Assembly: GCA_030446805.1 (NCBI GenBank)
Contig: JAUJMO010000001.1
Span: 1,400,980-1,464,979, forward strand
Source of the DNA: Caulobacteraceae bacterium
GTDB lineage: Bacteria; Pseudomonadota; Alphaproteobacteria; Caulobacterales; Caulobacteraceae
DNA length: 64,000 nt
Reading direction: 5' to 3'
In this document: positions 52,324-62,853 of the stretch, piece after piece
Numbering within the stretch: the first letter of the stretch is position 1
Layout: each line of letters begins with the position of its first letter
Position numbers and translations under genes: made by a program
The notes under the pieces: model-generated
Told to the model about the DNA's origin: nothing
Databases searched by the model: none
Seen by the model: only the letters and a program-made list of their open reading frames with translations

Positions 52324-55300
52324 GTGAAAGCGGAGGGCTGGGAGTTCTGGATCGACCGCGGAGGCACTTTCACCGACGTGGTGGCGCTGCGCCCCGACGG
52401 ACGACTGGTCACCCACAAGCTGCTGTCCGAGAACCCGGGCCGCTATACCGACGCCGCCGTTGCGGCCATCCGTGATCTGCTGGGCGTGGGCGACGGGCCG
52501 CTCCCGTCCGGCGCGGTGGGCGCCGTCAGGATGGGCACCACCGTGGCCACCAACGCGCTCTTGGAGCGCAAGGGCGAACCCACGGTGCTGGCCACCACCC
52601 GCGGCTTCGCCGACGCGCTCCGCATAGGCTGGCAGAGCCGCCCCGACCTGTTCGCCCGCCGCATCGTGCTGCCGGAGCTCCTCTACGACCGAGTGCTGGA
52701 GGTCGGGGAGCGCGTCACCGCCGAGGGTGAGGTGCTGGCCGCGCTGGACGAGGCCGGGGCGCGCTCCGGCCTGCAGGCCGCCTTTGACGCGGGCTTCCGC
52801 TCGCTGGCGGTGGTGCTGATGCACGGCTGGCTCCGCCCCGACCACGAACGGCGCCTGGGCCTCCTCGCCCGGGAGATCGGCTTCTCCCAGGTGTCGCTGA
52901 GCTCCGAGGTGGCCCCGCTGATGAAGCTGGTCAGTCGCGGCGACACCACCGTGGTCGACGCCTACCTGTCCCCCATCCTCCGCCGCTACGTCGAGCAGGT
53001 GGCCTCCGAGCTCGGCCCCGAGGCGGCCGAGGGGTCGCGCCTGCTCTTCATGCAATCCAACGGGGGGCTCACGGGCGCCGGGGCGTTCCGGGGCAAGGAC
53101 GCGATCCTGTCAGGCCCGGCTGGCGGCATCGTGGGCATGGCGGCCACGGCTGAGGCCGCCGGCTTCGACCGGGTCATCGGCTTCGACATGGGCGGCACCT
53201 CGACGGACGTCTCCCACTACGCGGGCGAGTTCGAGCGCGCCTATGAAACCGTGGTCGCGGGCGTTCGCATGCGCGCGCCCATGATGGCCATCCACACGGT
53301 GGCGGCCGGCGGGGGCTCGATCTGCACCTTCGACGGCGCCCGGTTCCGCGTAGGGCCCGAGTCCGCCGGCGCGGTACCCGGCCCCGCCTGCTACCGCCGC
53401 GGGGGCCCGCTCACCGTAACCGACTGCAACCTCATGCTGGGCAAGCTTCAGCCCGAGCATTTCCCCGCCGTCTTCGGGCCGAACGGCGACGCCCCGCTGG
53501 ACCGCGTCGTCGTCGAGCGGCTGTTCGCCGATCTCGCGGACAGGGTGGCGGAGGCCACCGGACGCCGCCGCGCGCCGGCCGAAATCGCGGAGGGCTTTCT
53601 GACCATCGCTGTGGAGAACATGGCCACCGCTATCAAACATATCTCCATCCAGCGCGGCTACGACGTCACCGGCTACACCCTGGCCTGTTTCGGAGGCGCG
53701 GGCGGCCAGCATGCCTGCCTGGTGGCCGACGCGCTGGGCATGAGCCGGGTGATGATCCACCCGCTGGCGGGCGTGCTGTCCGCCTACGGCATGGGGCTGG
53801 CCGATGTTCGCGTGGTTCGCGAGACCACGGTGGAAGCGCCGCTGGAGGCGGCCGGCTCCCTCGATTCCCGGATGCAGGGCCTGGCGGACCAAGCCCGCGA
53901 CGCCCTCCTCGCCCAGGACGCGCCCGTTCAGTCGGTGGAGATCCTCCTTCGCGCCAATCTGAAATACGCCGGCACGGACACGCCCCTGCCCGTTCCCTAC
54001 GGCCCGCCCGCCGCCATGGCCGCCGCCTTCTCGGACGCCCATCGCCAGCGCTTCGGCTTTGTCGCGGAAGCCACGCCGTTGATCGTGGACAGCCTGTCGG
54101 CCGAAGCGGTGGGCGGCGGCCGCGAGGTCGCCCCCGCGCCCGCCCAGCCGCCCCGCTCCCAGGAGAGCCCCGTCCCGCTCGCGACCGCCCCGGCCCGCAT
54201 GGCCGGCGCGCAGCACGCCACGCCGCTCTACGCCCGCGACGGCCTCCCGGTCGCAGCCTCCGTGGACGGCCCGGCCGTGATCACCGAAGCCACCTCGACC
54301 ACCGTGGTCGAGCCCGGCTGGCGGGCGACGGTGGACGCCGGGCGCAACCTGATCCTGGAGCGCGTGACCGCCCTGCCGGCCCGGACCGCGATCGGGACGG
54401 AGGCGGACCCCGTGATGCTGGAGGTGTTCAACAACCTCTTCATGGCGGTGGCGGAGCAGATGGGCTTCGCGCTCCAGAACACGGCCTATTCGGTCAACAT
54501 CAAGGAAAGGCTGGATTTCTCCTGCGCCCTCTTCGACCGGGCGGGCGGGCTGATCGCCAATGCGCCCCACATCCCCGTGCACCTGGGCTCCATGGGCGAC
54601 AGCATCCGCGCGGTGATCCGATCCCGCGGCGAGTGCGCAGACGGCCGCGGCATGCGCCCAGGCGACGCCTATGTGCTGAACGCCCCCTACAACGGCGGCA
54701 CCCACCTGCCCGACATCACGGTGATCGTGCCCGTCTTCGTGGACGAAGACACCGACCCGGCCTTTTACGTCGCCGCCCGGGGCCACCATGCGGACGTCGG
54801 CGGCCTTACGCCCGGCTCCATGCCGCCCGCCAGCCGGACCGTGGCGGACGAAGGCGTGCTGATCGACGACTTCCTGCTGGTCGACGCCGGCCGTTTCCGC
54901 GAGGCGGAGACCCGCGCCCTGCTGGCCTCCGGGCCGCACCCCGCGCGCAACCCCGACCAGAACATCGGCGACCTAAAGGCCCAGATCGCCGCCTGCCAGC
55001 GCGGCGCCGACGAGCTCCGGCGCGTGATGGTTCAGTTCGGCCGCCCCGTGGTGGAGGCCTATATGCGCCACGTGCAGGACAACGCCGAGGAGTCCGTGCG
55101 CCGCGTGCTGGGCGCTCTCTCCGACGGCCGGTTCGACTATGAGCTGGACGGGGGCGCCGTGGTCCGGGTGCAGGTGACGGTGGACCAGAAGGCCCGTCGC
55201 GCCACCGTGGACTTCACCGGTTCCAGCCCCCAGCTCCCGACCAATTTCAACGCGCCCCTGTCCATCACCCGCGCCGCCGTTCTTTACGTCTTCCGCACCC

Positions 55301-55974
55301 TGGTGGACGACGACATCCCCCTGAACGAGGGCTGTCTGCAGCCCATCGAGCTGATCGTGCCCGAAGGCTGCATGCTGAACCCGCGCTGGCCCGCCGCGGT
55401 GGTCGCTGGAAATGTCGAGACCAGCCAGGTCGTGGTGGACGCCCTTTACGGCGCCCTGGGCGTGCTGGCCGCGAGCCAGGGCACGATGAACAACTTCACC
55501 TTCGGCGACGAGCGCCGCCAATACTATGAGACCATCGCCGGCGGCTCGGGCGCGGGGCCGGGCTTCGCCGGCGCCTCGGCGGTCCAGACCCACATGACCA
55601 ACAGCCGCCTCACCGACCCCGAGGTTCTGGAGACGCGCTTCCCCGTTCTCCTGCAGGAGTTCCGCATCCGCCGGGGCTCCGGCGGCGCGGGAACCTGGCC
55701 TGGCGGTGACGGCGTCGTCCGGCGCGTGAGTTTCCGCGAGCCCATGACGGCGGCCATCCTCTCCAACCACCGCCGCGTCCGGCCCTTCGGCGCGGGGGGC
55801 GGCGCCCCCGCCCAGCCCGGTCGCAACGCCGTCCAGCGCGCCGACGGCCGGGTGGAGGAACTCGGCGCCACCGCCACCGTCGTAATGAGCCCCGGCGACG
55901 TCTTCGTGATCGAGACCCCGGGCGGCGGGGGCTACGGCCCAGGCCTCCTTCCGCCCGAAGAGGAAGCGACCTGA
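52324..55974 (+). CDS. 5-oxoprolinase (ATP-hydrolysing), fused HyuA-HyuB type
   Basis: 1216 residues from GTG 52324. The HyuA-like part (about 1-690) has [63 protein letters not shown] and [18 protein letters not shown]; the HyuB-like part (about 695-1216) has [56 protein letters not shown] and a late [15 protein letters not shown]. 5-oxoprolinase hydrolyses 5-oxo-L-proline to glutamate with ATP. Context (DUF969-DUF979 transport genes, DUF2891) supports this substrate over hydantoins. Confidence 0.9.
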   Translation: MKAEGWEFWIDRGGTFTDVVALRPDGRLVTHKLLSENPGRYTDAAVAAIRDLLGVGDGPLPSGAVGAVRMGTTVATNALLERKGEPTVLATTRGFADALRIGWQSRPDLFARRIVLPELLYDRVLEVGERVTAEGEVLAALDEAGARSGLQAAFDAGFRSLAVVLMHGWLRPDHERRLGLLAREIGFSQVSLSSEVAPLMKLVSRGDTTVVDAYLSPILRRYVEQVASELGPEAAEGSRLLFMQSNGGLTGAGAFRGKDAILSGPAGGIVGMAATAEAAGFDRVIGFDMGGTSTDVSHYAGEFERAYETVVAGVRMRAPMMAIHTVAAGGGSICTFDGARFRVGPESAGAVPGPACYRRGGPLTVTDCNLMLGKLQPEHFPAVFGPNGDAPLDRVVVERLFADLADRVAEATGRRRAPAEIAEGFLTIAVENMATAIKHISIQRGYDVTGYTLACFGGAGGQHACLVADALGMSRVMIHPLAGVLSAYGMGLADVRVVRETTVEAPLEAAGSLDSRMQGLADQARDALLAQDAPVQSVEILLRANLKYAGTDTPLPVPYGPPAAMAAAFSDAHRQRFGFVAEATPLIVDSLSAEAVGGGREVAPAPAQPPRSQESPVPLATAPARMAGAQHATPLYARDGLPVAASVDGPAVITEATSTTVVEPGWRATVDAGRNLILERVTALPARTAIGTEADPVMLEVFNNLFMAVAEQMGFALQNTAYSVNIKERLDFSCALFDRAGGLIANAPHIPVHLGSMGDSIRAVIRSRGECADGRGMRPGDAYVLNAPYNGGTHLPDITVIVPVFVDEDTDPAFYVAARGHHADVGGLTPGSMPPASRTVADEGVLIDDFLLVDAGRFREAETRALLASGPHPARNPDQNIGDLKAQIAACQRGADELRRVMVQFGRPVVEAYMRHVQDNAEESVRRVLGALSDGRFDYELDGGAVVRVQVTVDQKARRATVDFTGSSPQLPTNFNAPLSITRAAVLYVFRTLVDDDIPLNEGCLQPIELIVPEGCMLNPRWPAAVVAGNVETSQVVVDALYGALGVLAASQGTMNNFTFGDERRQYYETIAGGSGAGPGFAGASAVQTHMTNSRLTDPEVLETRFPVLLQEFRIRRGSGGAGTWPGGDGVVRRVSFREPMTAAILSNHRRVRPFGAGGGAPAQPGRNAVQRADGRVEELGATATVVMSPGDVFVIETPGGGGYGPGLLPPEEEAT

Positions 55975-56096
55975 CGCAGGCCTCCGGAGCGCTTGCCGTG
56001 GGGAGCCGGCGCTGGCCGCGGGGCGCCGTCGAACGCCCCACCTTCCCCGATCCGGCCGGAAGGCCCTAAGGTCAGGGTGTTGATCGGAGAGCGCCC

Positions 56097-56834
56097 ATGG
56101 GCGAAGGCAGCATACTGACCCTGCTCGGGATCGCGGTGGTGGTTGTGGGCTTCATGGCCCGGATCAACCCGCTGGCGGTGATCCTGGCGGCCGCCCTGGT
56201 CACCGGGATCACGGGAGGGCTCACCCTGCCCGAAACACTGGCCGCCCTGGGCAAGGCGTTCAACGACAACCGCTATGTCAGCGCCGTCTGGCTGGTGCTT
56301 CCCGTCATCGGCCTGCTGGAACGCTCCGGCCTGCAGGAGCGCGCCCGCGCCCTGATCGGGCGCATCCGCGCGGCCACCGCCGGCCGCCTGCTGCTGATCT
56401 ACCTCGTTTTCCGTCAAATCGGGGCCGCGGTCGGGCTGAAGGACATCGCCGGCCACCCCCAGATGGTTCGTCCGCTGGTGGCGCCCATGGCCGAGGCCGC
56501 CGCTGAAAACCGGCTGGGACCGATCTCCGAGCGCACCCGTTTCCGCATCCGCTCGCATTCCGCCGCGGTGGACAACATCGGCCTGTTCTTCGGCGAAGAC
56601 ATCTTTATCGCCATCGCCTCGATCCTGCTCATCAAGGGCTTTCTCGAACAGAACGGGATCATCGTCGAACCTCTCCAGCTTTCCGTCTGGGCCATCCCGA
56701 CCGCCCTGGCCGCCTTCGCCATCCACGGGACGCGCCTTTTGCTGCTGGACCGGCGGCTCAAGCGCGAGACCGCCGCCGAGGCCGCGCTCCCCGACGCGGC
56801 GCCGGAGCCGGCCGCACCGGAGCTCGCCCGATGA
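56097..56834 (+). CDS. DUF969 membrane protein, 5-oxoproline transporter subunit
   Basis: 245 residues. The DUF969 family is a membrane component found beside DUF979 and 5-oxoprolinase genes. Seen: ILTLLGIAVVVVGFMARINPLAVILAAALVTG, NDNRYVSAVWLVLPVIGLLERSGLQERA, DNIGLFFGEDIFIAIASILLIKGFLE. Multiple helices. Overlaps DUF979 by four bases (ATGA), so co-expressed. Start ATG 56097 (MGEGSILTLLG). Confidence 0.87.
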   Translation: MGEGSILTLLGIAVVVVGFMARINPLAVILAAALVTGITGGLTLPETLAALGKAFNDNRYVSAVWLVLPVIGLLERSGLQERARALIGRIRAATAGRLLLIYLVFRQIGAAVGLKDIAGHPQMVRPLVAPMAEAAAENRLGPISERTRFRIRSHSAAVDNIGLFFGEDIFIAIASILLIKGFLEQNGIIVEPLQLSVWAIPTALAAFAIHGTRLLLLDRRLKRETAAEAALPDAAPEPAAPELAR

Positions 56835-57796
56835 TCACCATCCAGTGGCTCTATGTCCTCGCCGGGCTCGTCTTCGGGGCCTTTGCGGTTCTCTCCGCGC
56901 GCGACCCCGCCAATCCGAAGCGCCTCCGCAACACCGGCTTCTGGGGCCTGCTCTCCTTGAGCTTCCTGTTCGGCGACCTGCTCGGCGACCTCGGCAACGG
57001 CCTCCTGGTGGTGGCGCTGGTGGTGGTGGGCGGGATCGGCGGCCTGGGTCTGGGCCGCCCGGCCACCACGACCCCCGAACAGCGCCGCGAAGGCTCAAGC
57101 CGCTGGGGGAACAAGCTGTTCCTGTGCGCCCTGACCATCCCCGCCGTGACCCTGTTCGGCGCGCTGGTCCTCAAGGAGATCGAGTTCGGCGGGGTGCCGC
57201 TGCTGGAGCCCAAGCAGGCGACGCTGATCTCGCTCGGCATGGGCGTGCTGGTCGCTCTGGCCGTCACCTCGGCCCTGACCCGCCCGCCCCCGCTGGCCCC
57301 TCTTCAGGAAGGCCGCCGCCTGATCGACACCGTGGGCTGGGCCGCCATCCTGCCCCAGATGCTGGCCTCTCTGGGCGCGGTGTTCGCGCTGGCGGGCGTG
57401 GGCGAGGTGATCGGCGGGCTGGCGGGCGACTACCTGCCGCTCGGCACCCGGCTGGCGGCTGTGGTCGCCTACTGTCTGGGCATGGCCATGTTCACCTTCA
57501 TCATGGGCAACGCCTTCGCCGCCTTTCCGGTGATGACCGCGGCCATCGGCCTGCCCATCCTGATCGGCCGCTTCGGCGGCGACCCCGCGGTGGTCTGCGC
57601 CATCGGCATGCTCGCCGGCTTCTGCGGCACGCTGACCACCCCCATGGCCGCCAATTTCAACGTGGTGCCCGCCAATCTGCTGGAGCTGCCCGACCGCCAC
57701 GCGCCGTTCAACGGGGTGATCCGCGCCCAGGTCCCGACCGCCGCGTTGGTGCTGCTGGCGAACATGGTCCTGATGTTCCTGCTGGCCTTTCGATGA
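56831..57796 (+). CDS. DUF979 membrane protein, 5-oxoproline transporter subunit
   Basis: 321 residues with eight to nine membrane helices. DUF979 landmarks: TIQWLYVLAGLVFGAFAVLSARDPANPKRLRNTGFWGLLSLSFLFGDL, MLASLGAVFALAGVGEVIGGL, MAMFTFIMGNAFAAFPVMTAAIGLPILI. It pairs with DUF969 to import 5-oxoproline (prediction from family context). Overlaps both neighbours (ATGA). Confidence 0.87.
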   Translation: MITIQWLYVLAGLVFGAFAVLSARDPANPKRLRNTGFWGLLSLSFLFGDLLGDLGNGLLVVALVVVGGIGGLGLGRPATTTPEQRREGSSRWGNKLFLCALTIPAVTLFGALVLKEIEFGGVPLLEPKQATLISLGMGVLVALAVTSALTRPPPLAPLQEGRRLIDTVGWAAILPQMLASLGAVFALAGVGEVIGGLAGDYLPLGTRLAAVVAYCLGMAMFTFIMGNAFAAFPVMTAAIGLPILIGRFGGDPAVVCAIGMLAGFCGTLTTPMAANFNVVPANLLELPDRHAPFNGVIRAQVPTAALVLLANMVLMFLLAFR

Positions 57797-58782
57797 CCGC
57801 GGCGCTCACGCCCGAACTGACCTCCCGCTTCGCCCGGATCGCCTTGGGCCACCTCGGGCGCGAGTACCCTCACAAGCTCGACCACGTCATGGCCGGCCCG
57901 GAGGACGTGCGCAGTCCTCGCGAGCTCCATCCGATCTTCTTCGGGAGCTTCGACTGGCACAGCTGCGTGCACGGCTATTGGCTGCTTGCGCGCCTGATCC
58001 GGCTGGCGCCCGACATCGCGGAAGCCGAGGCGATCGGTGACCTTTTCGAGGCGCAGCTCACGCCGGACAAGGTCGCCGCCGAACTGGCCTATCTGCACCG
58101 CCCGGCCAGCCGGGGCTTCGAACGCCCCTACGGCTGGGCCTGGCTGCTCATGCTCCAGGCGGAACTCTCCGAGCGCGCCGATCCCCGCTGGGCCGCGAGG
58201 CTGAGCCCCCTGGCCCGCGCCTTTGCGGACCGTTTCCGTGACTTCCTGCCCAAGGCCACCTACCCGATCCGGACGGGGACCCACTTCAACACGGCGTTCG
58301 CGCTCCGGCTCGCCCACGAGTATGCCGCCGCCTTCGACGACGCCGAGCTCGCGGGCCTGCTGACCCGTACGGCGCGAGCCTGGTACCAGGCCGATGTCGA
58401 CTGCCAGGCCTGGGAGCCTTCGGGTGACGACTTTCTCTCGCCGGCCCTGATGGAGGCGGAGTGCCTGCGCCGGCTCCTTCCGCCGGACGAGTTCCGGACC
58501 TGGCTGGCCCGCTTCCTTCCCCGCCTCGCGGACCGCCAGCCGGCCGCCTTGTTCGAACCGGCCGTCGTGAGCGATCGCACGGACGGCAAGATCGCCCACC
58601 TGGACGGCCTCAACCTGTCCCGCGCCTGGTGCTGGCGCGCCCTGGCGCCCGCCTTGCCGCCCAGCGTCGGCGCGCAGGATGCGGCCGACCGGCACCTGCA
58701 GGCCAGCCTGCCTCACGTGTCCGGCGACTACATGGGCGAACACTGGCTGGCCAGCTTCGCCCTCCTGGCCCTGACGGCCTGA
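57793..58782 (+). CDS. DUF2891 family protein
   Basis: 329 residues from ATG 57793, overlapping the DUF979 stop. DUF2891 landmarks: FARIALGHLGREYPHKLDHV, HPIFFGSFDWHSCVHGYWLLARL, YGWAWLLMLQAEL, HFNTAFALRLAHEYA, CQAWEPSGDDFLSPALMEAECL, DGLNLSRAWCWR. It is a cytoplasmic alpha/alpha-toroid-like protein often in 5-oxoproline or peptide catabolic operons. Biochemical activity unknown. Confidence 0.85.
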   Translation: MTAALTPELTSRFARIALGHLGREYPHKLDHVMAGPEDVRSPRELHPIFFGSFDWHSCVHGYWLLARLIRLAPDIAEAEAIGDLFEAQLTPDKVAAELAYLHRPASRGFERPYGWAWLLMLQAELSERADPRWAARLSPLARAFADRFRDFLPKATYPIRTGTHFNTAFALRLAHEYAAAFDDAELAGLLTRTARAWYQADVDCQAWEPSGDDFLSPALMEAECLRRLLPPDEFRTWLARFLPRLADRQPAALFEPAVVSDRTDGKIAHLDGLNLSRAWCWRALAPALPPSVGAQDAADRHLQASLPHVSGDYMGEHWLASFALLALTA

Positions 58783-58839
58783 CCCGCCGGCCGGCGGCCC
58801 ACATGTGGACTGAGCGCGCGTTCCGTTCCTGCCTTTCCG

Positions 58840-58974
58840 CTCTCCCCGGCGGAAGCCGGGGTCCAGGCGGCCGCCGACAGCGACCCGAGGGTCTCGATTT
58901 CGAGGCGGCCCCGGCCGTCCGACCACCCAGGTTGAGCGCGCGGCGGCTTGGACCCCGGCTTCCGCCGGGGAGAG
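58840..58974. repeat. extragenic inverted-pair element, copy 5
   Basis: Left core CCCCGGCGGAAGCCGGGG (58844-58861), right core CCCCGGCTTCCGCCGGGG (58953-58970) with AGAG after it; 135 bases between the DUF2891 gene and the next gene. As in the other four units the two cores are inverted. Confidence 0.85.
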
Positions 58975-59074
58975 CGGGGGGAGGGACGGTCGGGTTTGCT
59001 GCAAGCCCGGACAAAAGGAACCCGGGACCGGCCCTGGTGTTGGCCAAGCAGGCTCATGACGCGGGAGACGGCCG

Positions 59075-59656
59075 ATGACTCCAAACAGGCGCAATCACCC
59101 AGCCTCGGCCTGGAGGGGTCTCGTGGAAGGGGCGAGCTCGGCCCCGCCTCTCCGGAACCCCACGAGCCTTGTGATCCTCGCAGGCTTGTTGGCCGGGGCC
59201 GCCGGCGTGGCGGCCATGACGCTGGCCGAAAAGGCGGAGCAGGCGGCGACGAAGCGGCCGAACTCCTATGTCCCCGGACGCACGCTGCTGACCCTCTTGG
59301 GACGCAGGCCCTCACCAGAGGCCCAGCCGCTGGGGGCCAATTGGGCCATGCACTGGGGGCAGGGCGTCCTGCTCGGGATCGTGCGCGCGTTGATGGCGCG
59401 CGAGGGCGTTCGGGGGCCGGTGGCCTCCTTCCTGTTCATGAACCTGCGCCTGGCCACCGACCAGACGCTGGAGAACGCCACTGGCGTGGGCGCCCCGCCC
59501 TGGACCTGGCCCAAGGAGGAGCAGGTGGTCGACCTGCTGCACAAGGGCGTCTACGCCTTTACCGCGGGCACCCTGGCGGACCTCCTGGCGCCCGCGCGCG
59601 CCGGCAGGCCGGCTGCGCGGGCGGGGGCGACCCCTCCTGGAGCCCGATCGGGATGA
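59075..59656 (+). CDS. membrane-associated protein of unknown function
   Basis: 193 residues from ATG 59075. A first hydrophobic segment (about 31-50, LVILAGLLAGAAGVAAMTLAE) and a motif AMTLAEKAEQAATKRPNSYVPGRTLLTLLG that I have seen in uncharacterised actinobacterial and alphaproteobacterial membrane proteins; then GANWAMHWGQGVLLGIVRALM and LHKGVYAFTAGTLADLL. Probably 3-4 helices. Function unknown. Confidence 0.7.
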   Translation: MTPNRRNHPASAWRGLVEGASSAPPLRNPTSLVILAGLLAGAAGVAAMTLAEKAEQAATKRPNSYVPGRTLLTLLGRRPSPEAQPLGANWAMHWGQGVLLGIVRALMAREGVRGPVASFLFMNLRLATDQTLENATGVGAPPWTWPKEEQVVDLLHKGVYAFTAGTLADLLAPARAGRPAARAGATPPGARSG

Positions 59657-60276
59657 GGGGCGAGGCCCGGCGCTCCCGAACCGTCACCAACTGCGGCGGC
59701 CCGGACACACGCCGAGAGGCCGGCGCAAGGCCGTCCGGCAAGCTGGCCTCACGTCACCTACCACACGCCTGAGCGCCAAGCCTCCGTTCCCGAACATGTG
59801 GATGCTGTCCAACTGTGCTTAGCCGAATGATGCTGTGGGACGGTCTTCGCACCATCCGTGGCCAGCCCGGGTGGCCACCCGTGGCCGCGTCGTGCCGCCC
59901 GGTTGTGCCTCATACCGGATCTTCCGAAGGTCCGCTCCATGGGTGACCGCTTTCCGCTGGTGCGAAAGCACGGACGGAGATCGTTGGGCCCGCATCTGCT
60001 CGGAATAAGCTGCACTCGGCGAGGTTGCGGACGCCTACTGCGCCTTGCCCTTGGTAGGGCAACCGTTTCGCCAAGCGGACTGGGCAGTGCAGTTTGAGTC
60101 GGCAAGGAAGCGGGACCCGACACCCCGGTGAGCGATGCGTCTCCCGGACCGTTCTCGCCCCGGCGAGGTGCTCGCATCCCATCGGTCTGAACGAAGGGGC
60201 GGCAGCTCCAACCGTGATGCCGACAGCCGCGCTCCGGTGTAACTTTCGTTCCTGAGGACTAAGCGGGGGAGGAGCC
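59657..60276. other. 620-base gap without a gene
   Basis: No ORF with motif support on either strand, no tRNA and no member of the repeat families listed. Unexplained. Confidence 0.4.
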
Positions 60277-61359
60277 ATGTTGCGTGCGCTGGCCATAGGC
60301 CTGCTGATAGCGTCTTCCGCTTGCGGCGCGGCCGCCGCCCAGACCTACCGTCCCGAATTCGACCCGAGCGAGCTCAAGGGTCCGCGGGTCGGGTCGCCCA
60401 ACGCGGTCATGGTTCTGGGCACGCCCCATCTTTCAGGCCTGCCGCAAGGCTTCGATCCGGCCAAGCTGGAAGGGCTGCTCAAGCGGCTACAAGCCTGGAG
60501 GCCCCAGGCGATTGCGATCGAGGCTCTGTCAGGACCGCAATGTGACTTCATGCGGCGCCATCCGGCCCGGTACGAGAGCACATCGGTGAATCGCTTTTGC
60601 TGGGATCCCGCTCCAGCGCGGGCGGCGACGGGGCTCGATGTCCCCGCGGCGGCCGCCGAAGCCGAGCGTCTGCTGGCGAGCTGGCCCGCCCAGCCGACGC
60701 CGAACCAGCGCCGGCGGCTCTCGGCTGTATTTCTAGCCGCTGGGGATGGCGCCTCCGGCCTGGTGCAGTGGTTGCGCCTGCCTTCGTCGGAGCGGCGCCC
60801 CGGCGATGGGCTCGATGAGGTCTTGGTGGCGCGGCTCGAGGCGCTTCGCGGGCGGCGCAACGAGAACATGCTCATCGCAGCGCCCCTGGCGGCGCGGATG
60901 GGGCTCGAGCGCGTCTATCCGATGGACGACCACACCGCCGGTCGGCCGGTTTCCGACATAAAGGCCTACGGCGAGGCCATGACGCGCGCCTGGGACAATC
61001 CGGCGAACGCCCAGCGCAAGGCTGCCGACGAGAGGCTGGCAGGTCAGCTCGGCACGGGCGAGGACGTTCTCGCCATGTATCGCGCCCATAACGCGCCCGG
61101 CCTGGCGAGGCTGGTGTTCGACAGCGATTTAGGGGCCGCACTGGCGGAGCCCTCGCCGCAACAATTTGGGCGCGGCTATCTCGGCTATTGGGAAACCCGC
61201 AACCTGCGCATGGCGGCGAACATCCGCGACATGCTGGCGGCGCGGCCTGGCGTCCGCGCGCTAGTGATCGTGGGCGCGGCCCATAAGGGGTATCTGGAAG
61301 CCTATCTTGACCAGATGCACGATGTGCATCTTGTCAATACCGACGAGGTGCTGCGCTGA
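60277..61359 (+). CDS. DUF5694-type exported protein (TraB/TIKI-like)
   Basis: 360 residues. Signal peptide (LRALAIGLLIASSACGAAAAQ), then NAVMVLGTPHLSGLPQGFDPAKLEGLLKRLQAWRPQAIAIEAL (the GTPHLS...AIE pattern), RVYPMDDHTAG and ALVIVGAAHKGYLEAYLDQ (GAAH), reminiscent of TraB/TIKI superfamily metalloprotease-like folds (GX2H). Probably periplasmic. The ATG at 60277 follows a GGGGGAGGAGCC ribosome site. Confidence 0.75.
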   Translation: MLRALAIGLLIASSACGAAAAQTYRPEFDPSELKGPRVGSPNAVMVLGTPHLSGLPQGFDPAKLEGLLKRLQAWRPQAIAIEALSGPQCDFMRRHPARYESTSVNRFCWDPAPARAATGLDVPAAAAEAERLLASWPAQPTPNQRRRLSAVFLAAGDGASGLVQWLRLPSSERRPGDGLDEVLVARLEALRGRRNENMLIAAPLAARMGLERVYPMDDHTAGRPVSDIKAYGEAMTRAWDNPANAQRKAADERLAGQLGTGEDVLAMYRAHNAPGLARLVFDSDLGAALAEPSPQQFGRGYLGYWETRNLRMAANIRDMLAARPGVRALVIVGAAHKGYLEAYLDQMHDVHLVNTDEVLR

Positions 61360-61418
61360 TCAGGACCTCTAGGCGTCCCTTTCAGCCGCAAGAGCTTTCT
61401 CTAACCCGTGAGGCCCCC

Positions 61419-62024
61419 ATGCCAGCAACCTCCACCACGCGCCGTCACCTGCTCGCTGCCGCAGCGGCCCTGAGCGCCGGTCCGGCCTTGGCGCAGCCGG
61501 CTCGGCCACGCGTACGGCTCCAGACCGACAAGGGCGTGATCGTGGTGGAGCTGGCCGACGACAAGGCGCCGGTCACAGTCGCTAACTACCTGCGCTATGT
61601 GGACGCCCGCCGGTTTGACGGGGCCACGTTCTTCCGGGCCTCCAACGCGCCCGGCGTGCCGACCCTGGGGTTCATCCAGGCAGGGGTAAGGAATCCGGCC
61701 AAGCTGTTTCCGCCCATTGCGCATGAGAGCACGCTCGCCACGGGGCTGAAGCACGTCGATGGCGCCATCTCGATGGCGCGCCTCGCGCCCGGCACGGCGC
61801 AGAGCGACTTCACGATATGCTGCGGCGACGCCCCGCATATGGACGCCAAGCCAGGGGCGCCCGGCGACAACCTGGGCTATGCCGCCTTCGGCCAGGTGGT
61901 CGAGGGAATGGACGTCGCCCGCGCCATCCTCGCTTCGCCGAGGAACGGCCCAGCGCCGAGCCCGGTCATGCAGGGCCAGATGCTAGACCCGCCGGTGAAG
62001 ATCCTCAGCGCCCGGCGGGCCTGA
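61419..62024 (+). CDS. cyclophilin-type peptidyl-prolyl isomerase with a Tat-like signal
   Basis: 201 residues. Signal TTRRHLLAAAAALSAGPALAQ has the twin-arginine RRHLL motif, suggesting Tat export. Cyclophilin core: VRLQTDKGVIVVELADDKAPVTVANYLRYVD, FDGATFFRASN, SDFTICCGDAP and GYAAFGQVVEGMDVARAIL. Some loops differ from the consensus (the active-site F-x-R of FFRA remains). Accelerates folding of exported proteins. Confidence 0.87.
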   Translation: MPATSTTRRHLLAAAAALSAGPALAQPARPRVRLQTDKGVIVVELADDKAPVTVANYLRYVDARRFDGATFFRASNAPGVPTLGFIQAGVRNPAKLFPPIAHESTLATGLKHVDGAISMARLAPGTAQSDFTICCGDAPHMDAKPGAPGDNLGYAAFGQVVEGMDVARAILASPRNGPAPSPVMQGQMLDPPVKILSARRA

Positions 62025-62040
62025 ATGGTCGACCCCCAGG

Positions 62041-62331
62041 CGCCTGCAGTACTTCGGGCTGGAGAAGGCTTGGGCTTGGGGCGGTGCCGACCTGTTTTTG
62101 GTCAGGGGCGACACGGTGGCTACGATCTGCCCCATCCTGTACGTCATCGTCGAAGTAAGGAGCTCGGAGGAGGTCAAGGTGAGCGAGCCCTTCGGCGCCT
62201 GCGGCGACGTCCTGTCAGCCCAGCTCACACCGCACGGCCTCGAGGTCACGACGGCTCCGCACCCTGCCGAACCGCCCTCCAGCCCGAACAAGACCTTCAC
62301 CTACGCCAAGGGCCGGGTCACCCCCGGATGA
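62041..62331 (+). pseudogene. truncated duplicate of the lipoprotein at 62854
   Basis: The sequence from about 62041 reads LQYFGLEKAWAWGGADLFLV, then RGDTVATICPILYVIVEVRS..., matching the C-terminal half of the protein at 62854-63477 and ending KTFTYAKGRVTPG. It lacks signal, lipobox and first half, and follows the cyclophilin stop directly. Differences from the full copy include GACGDVLSAQLTPHGLEV versus GTCGDVLSAQLTPQGVEV. Confidence 0.75.
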
Positions 62332-62853
62332 GTGGCACTAGCGCTGGGCCCCCGGCGTCGGTCAGCACGCCCCCGGACCCCGCCCTGTTGAACGCATGCC
62401 GGCGTGCAAGCGCCTAAGCCGAGATCGCAGGCCCGTCGAAGAGGGGTTGGTTCTCTGTGGAACGGAAGAAGGACCGATGTCCGGCAAGCGCGGTTGAAGC
62501 CTGGCGGCGCTTCGAACCGCACGATCAGCGCCTGGCTCCCCGGTGTCTCTGCCGCCGTGGGCGTGGTCGTCCCGATCTGAGGCCGCCGGACTGCTCCGGC
62601 CGTCCTACCTCAATCCGAACTGTTGGTCAGTTTGGCCCGTCGGTGTTGCCGGAATGTTCTGGTCATGCTTCACTCCGGATGGGCGGAGGGTCGCATGGAA
62701 GACTTTGATGGGGAGCATCGCCGGGGTTTGAGGTTTGCGCGCGGCCTCGGCTCGCCTTGCGGGCTGATCCGAGGGGAGCGATCCGGGCGGCTGGGTCCTC
62801 GATACGCGACCAAGCGCTGGAAAGGCTGGCCTCGCACCGTGGTCAGGAAGGCT
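62332..62853. other. 522-base gap without a gene
   Basis: Only weak ORFs, without features. No repeat of the other families seen. Confidence 0.4.

Noticed and set aside
53110-54939. A 609-residue minus-strand ORF in the oxoprolinase gene
   Set aside because: Antisense shadow; the opposite strand has complete oxoprolinase motifs.
59758-60177. A 139-residue minus-strand ORF in the 620-base gap
   Set aside because: Low complexity and no ribosome site or motif; no basis to call it.
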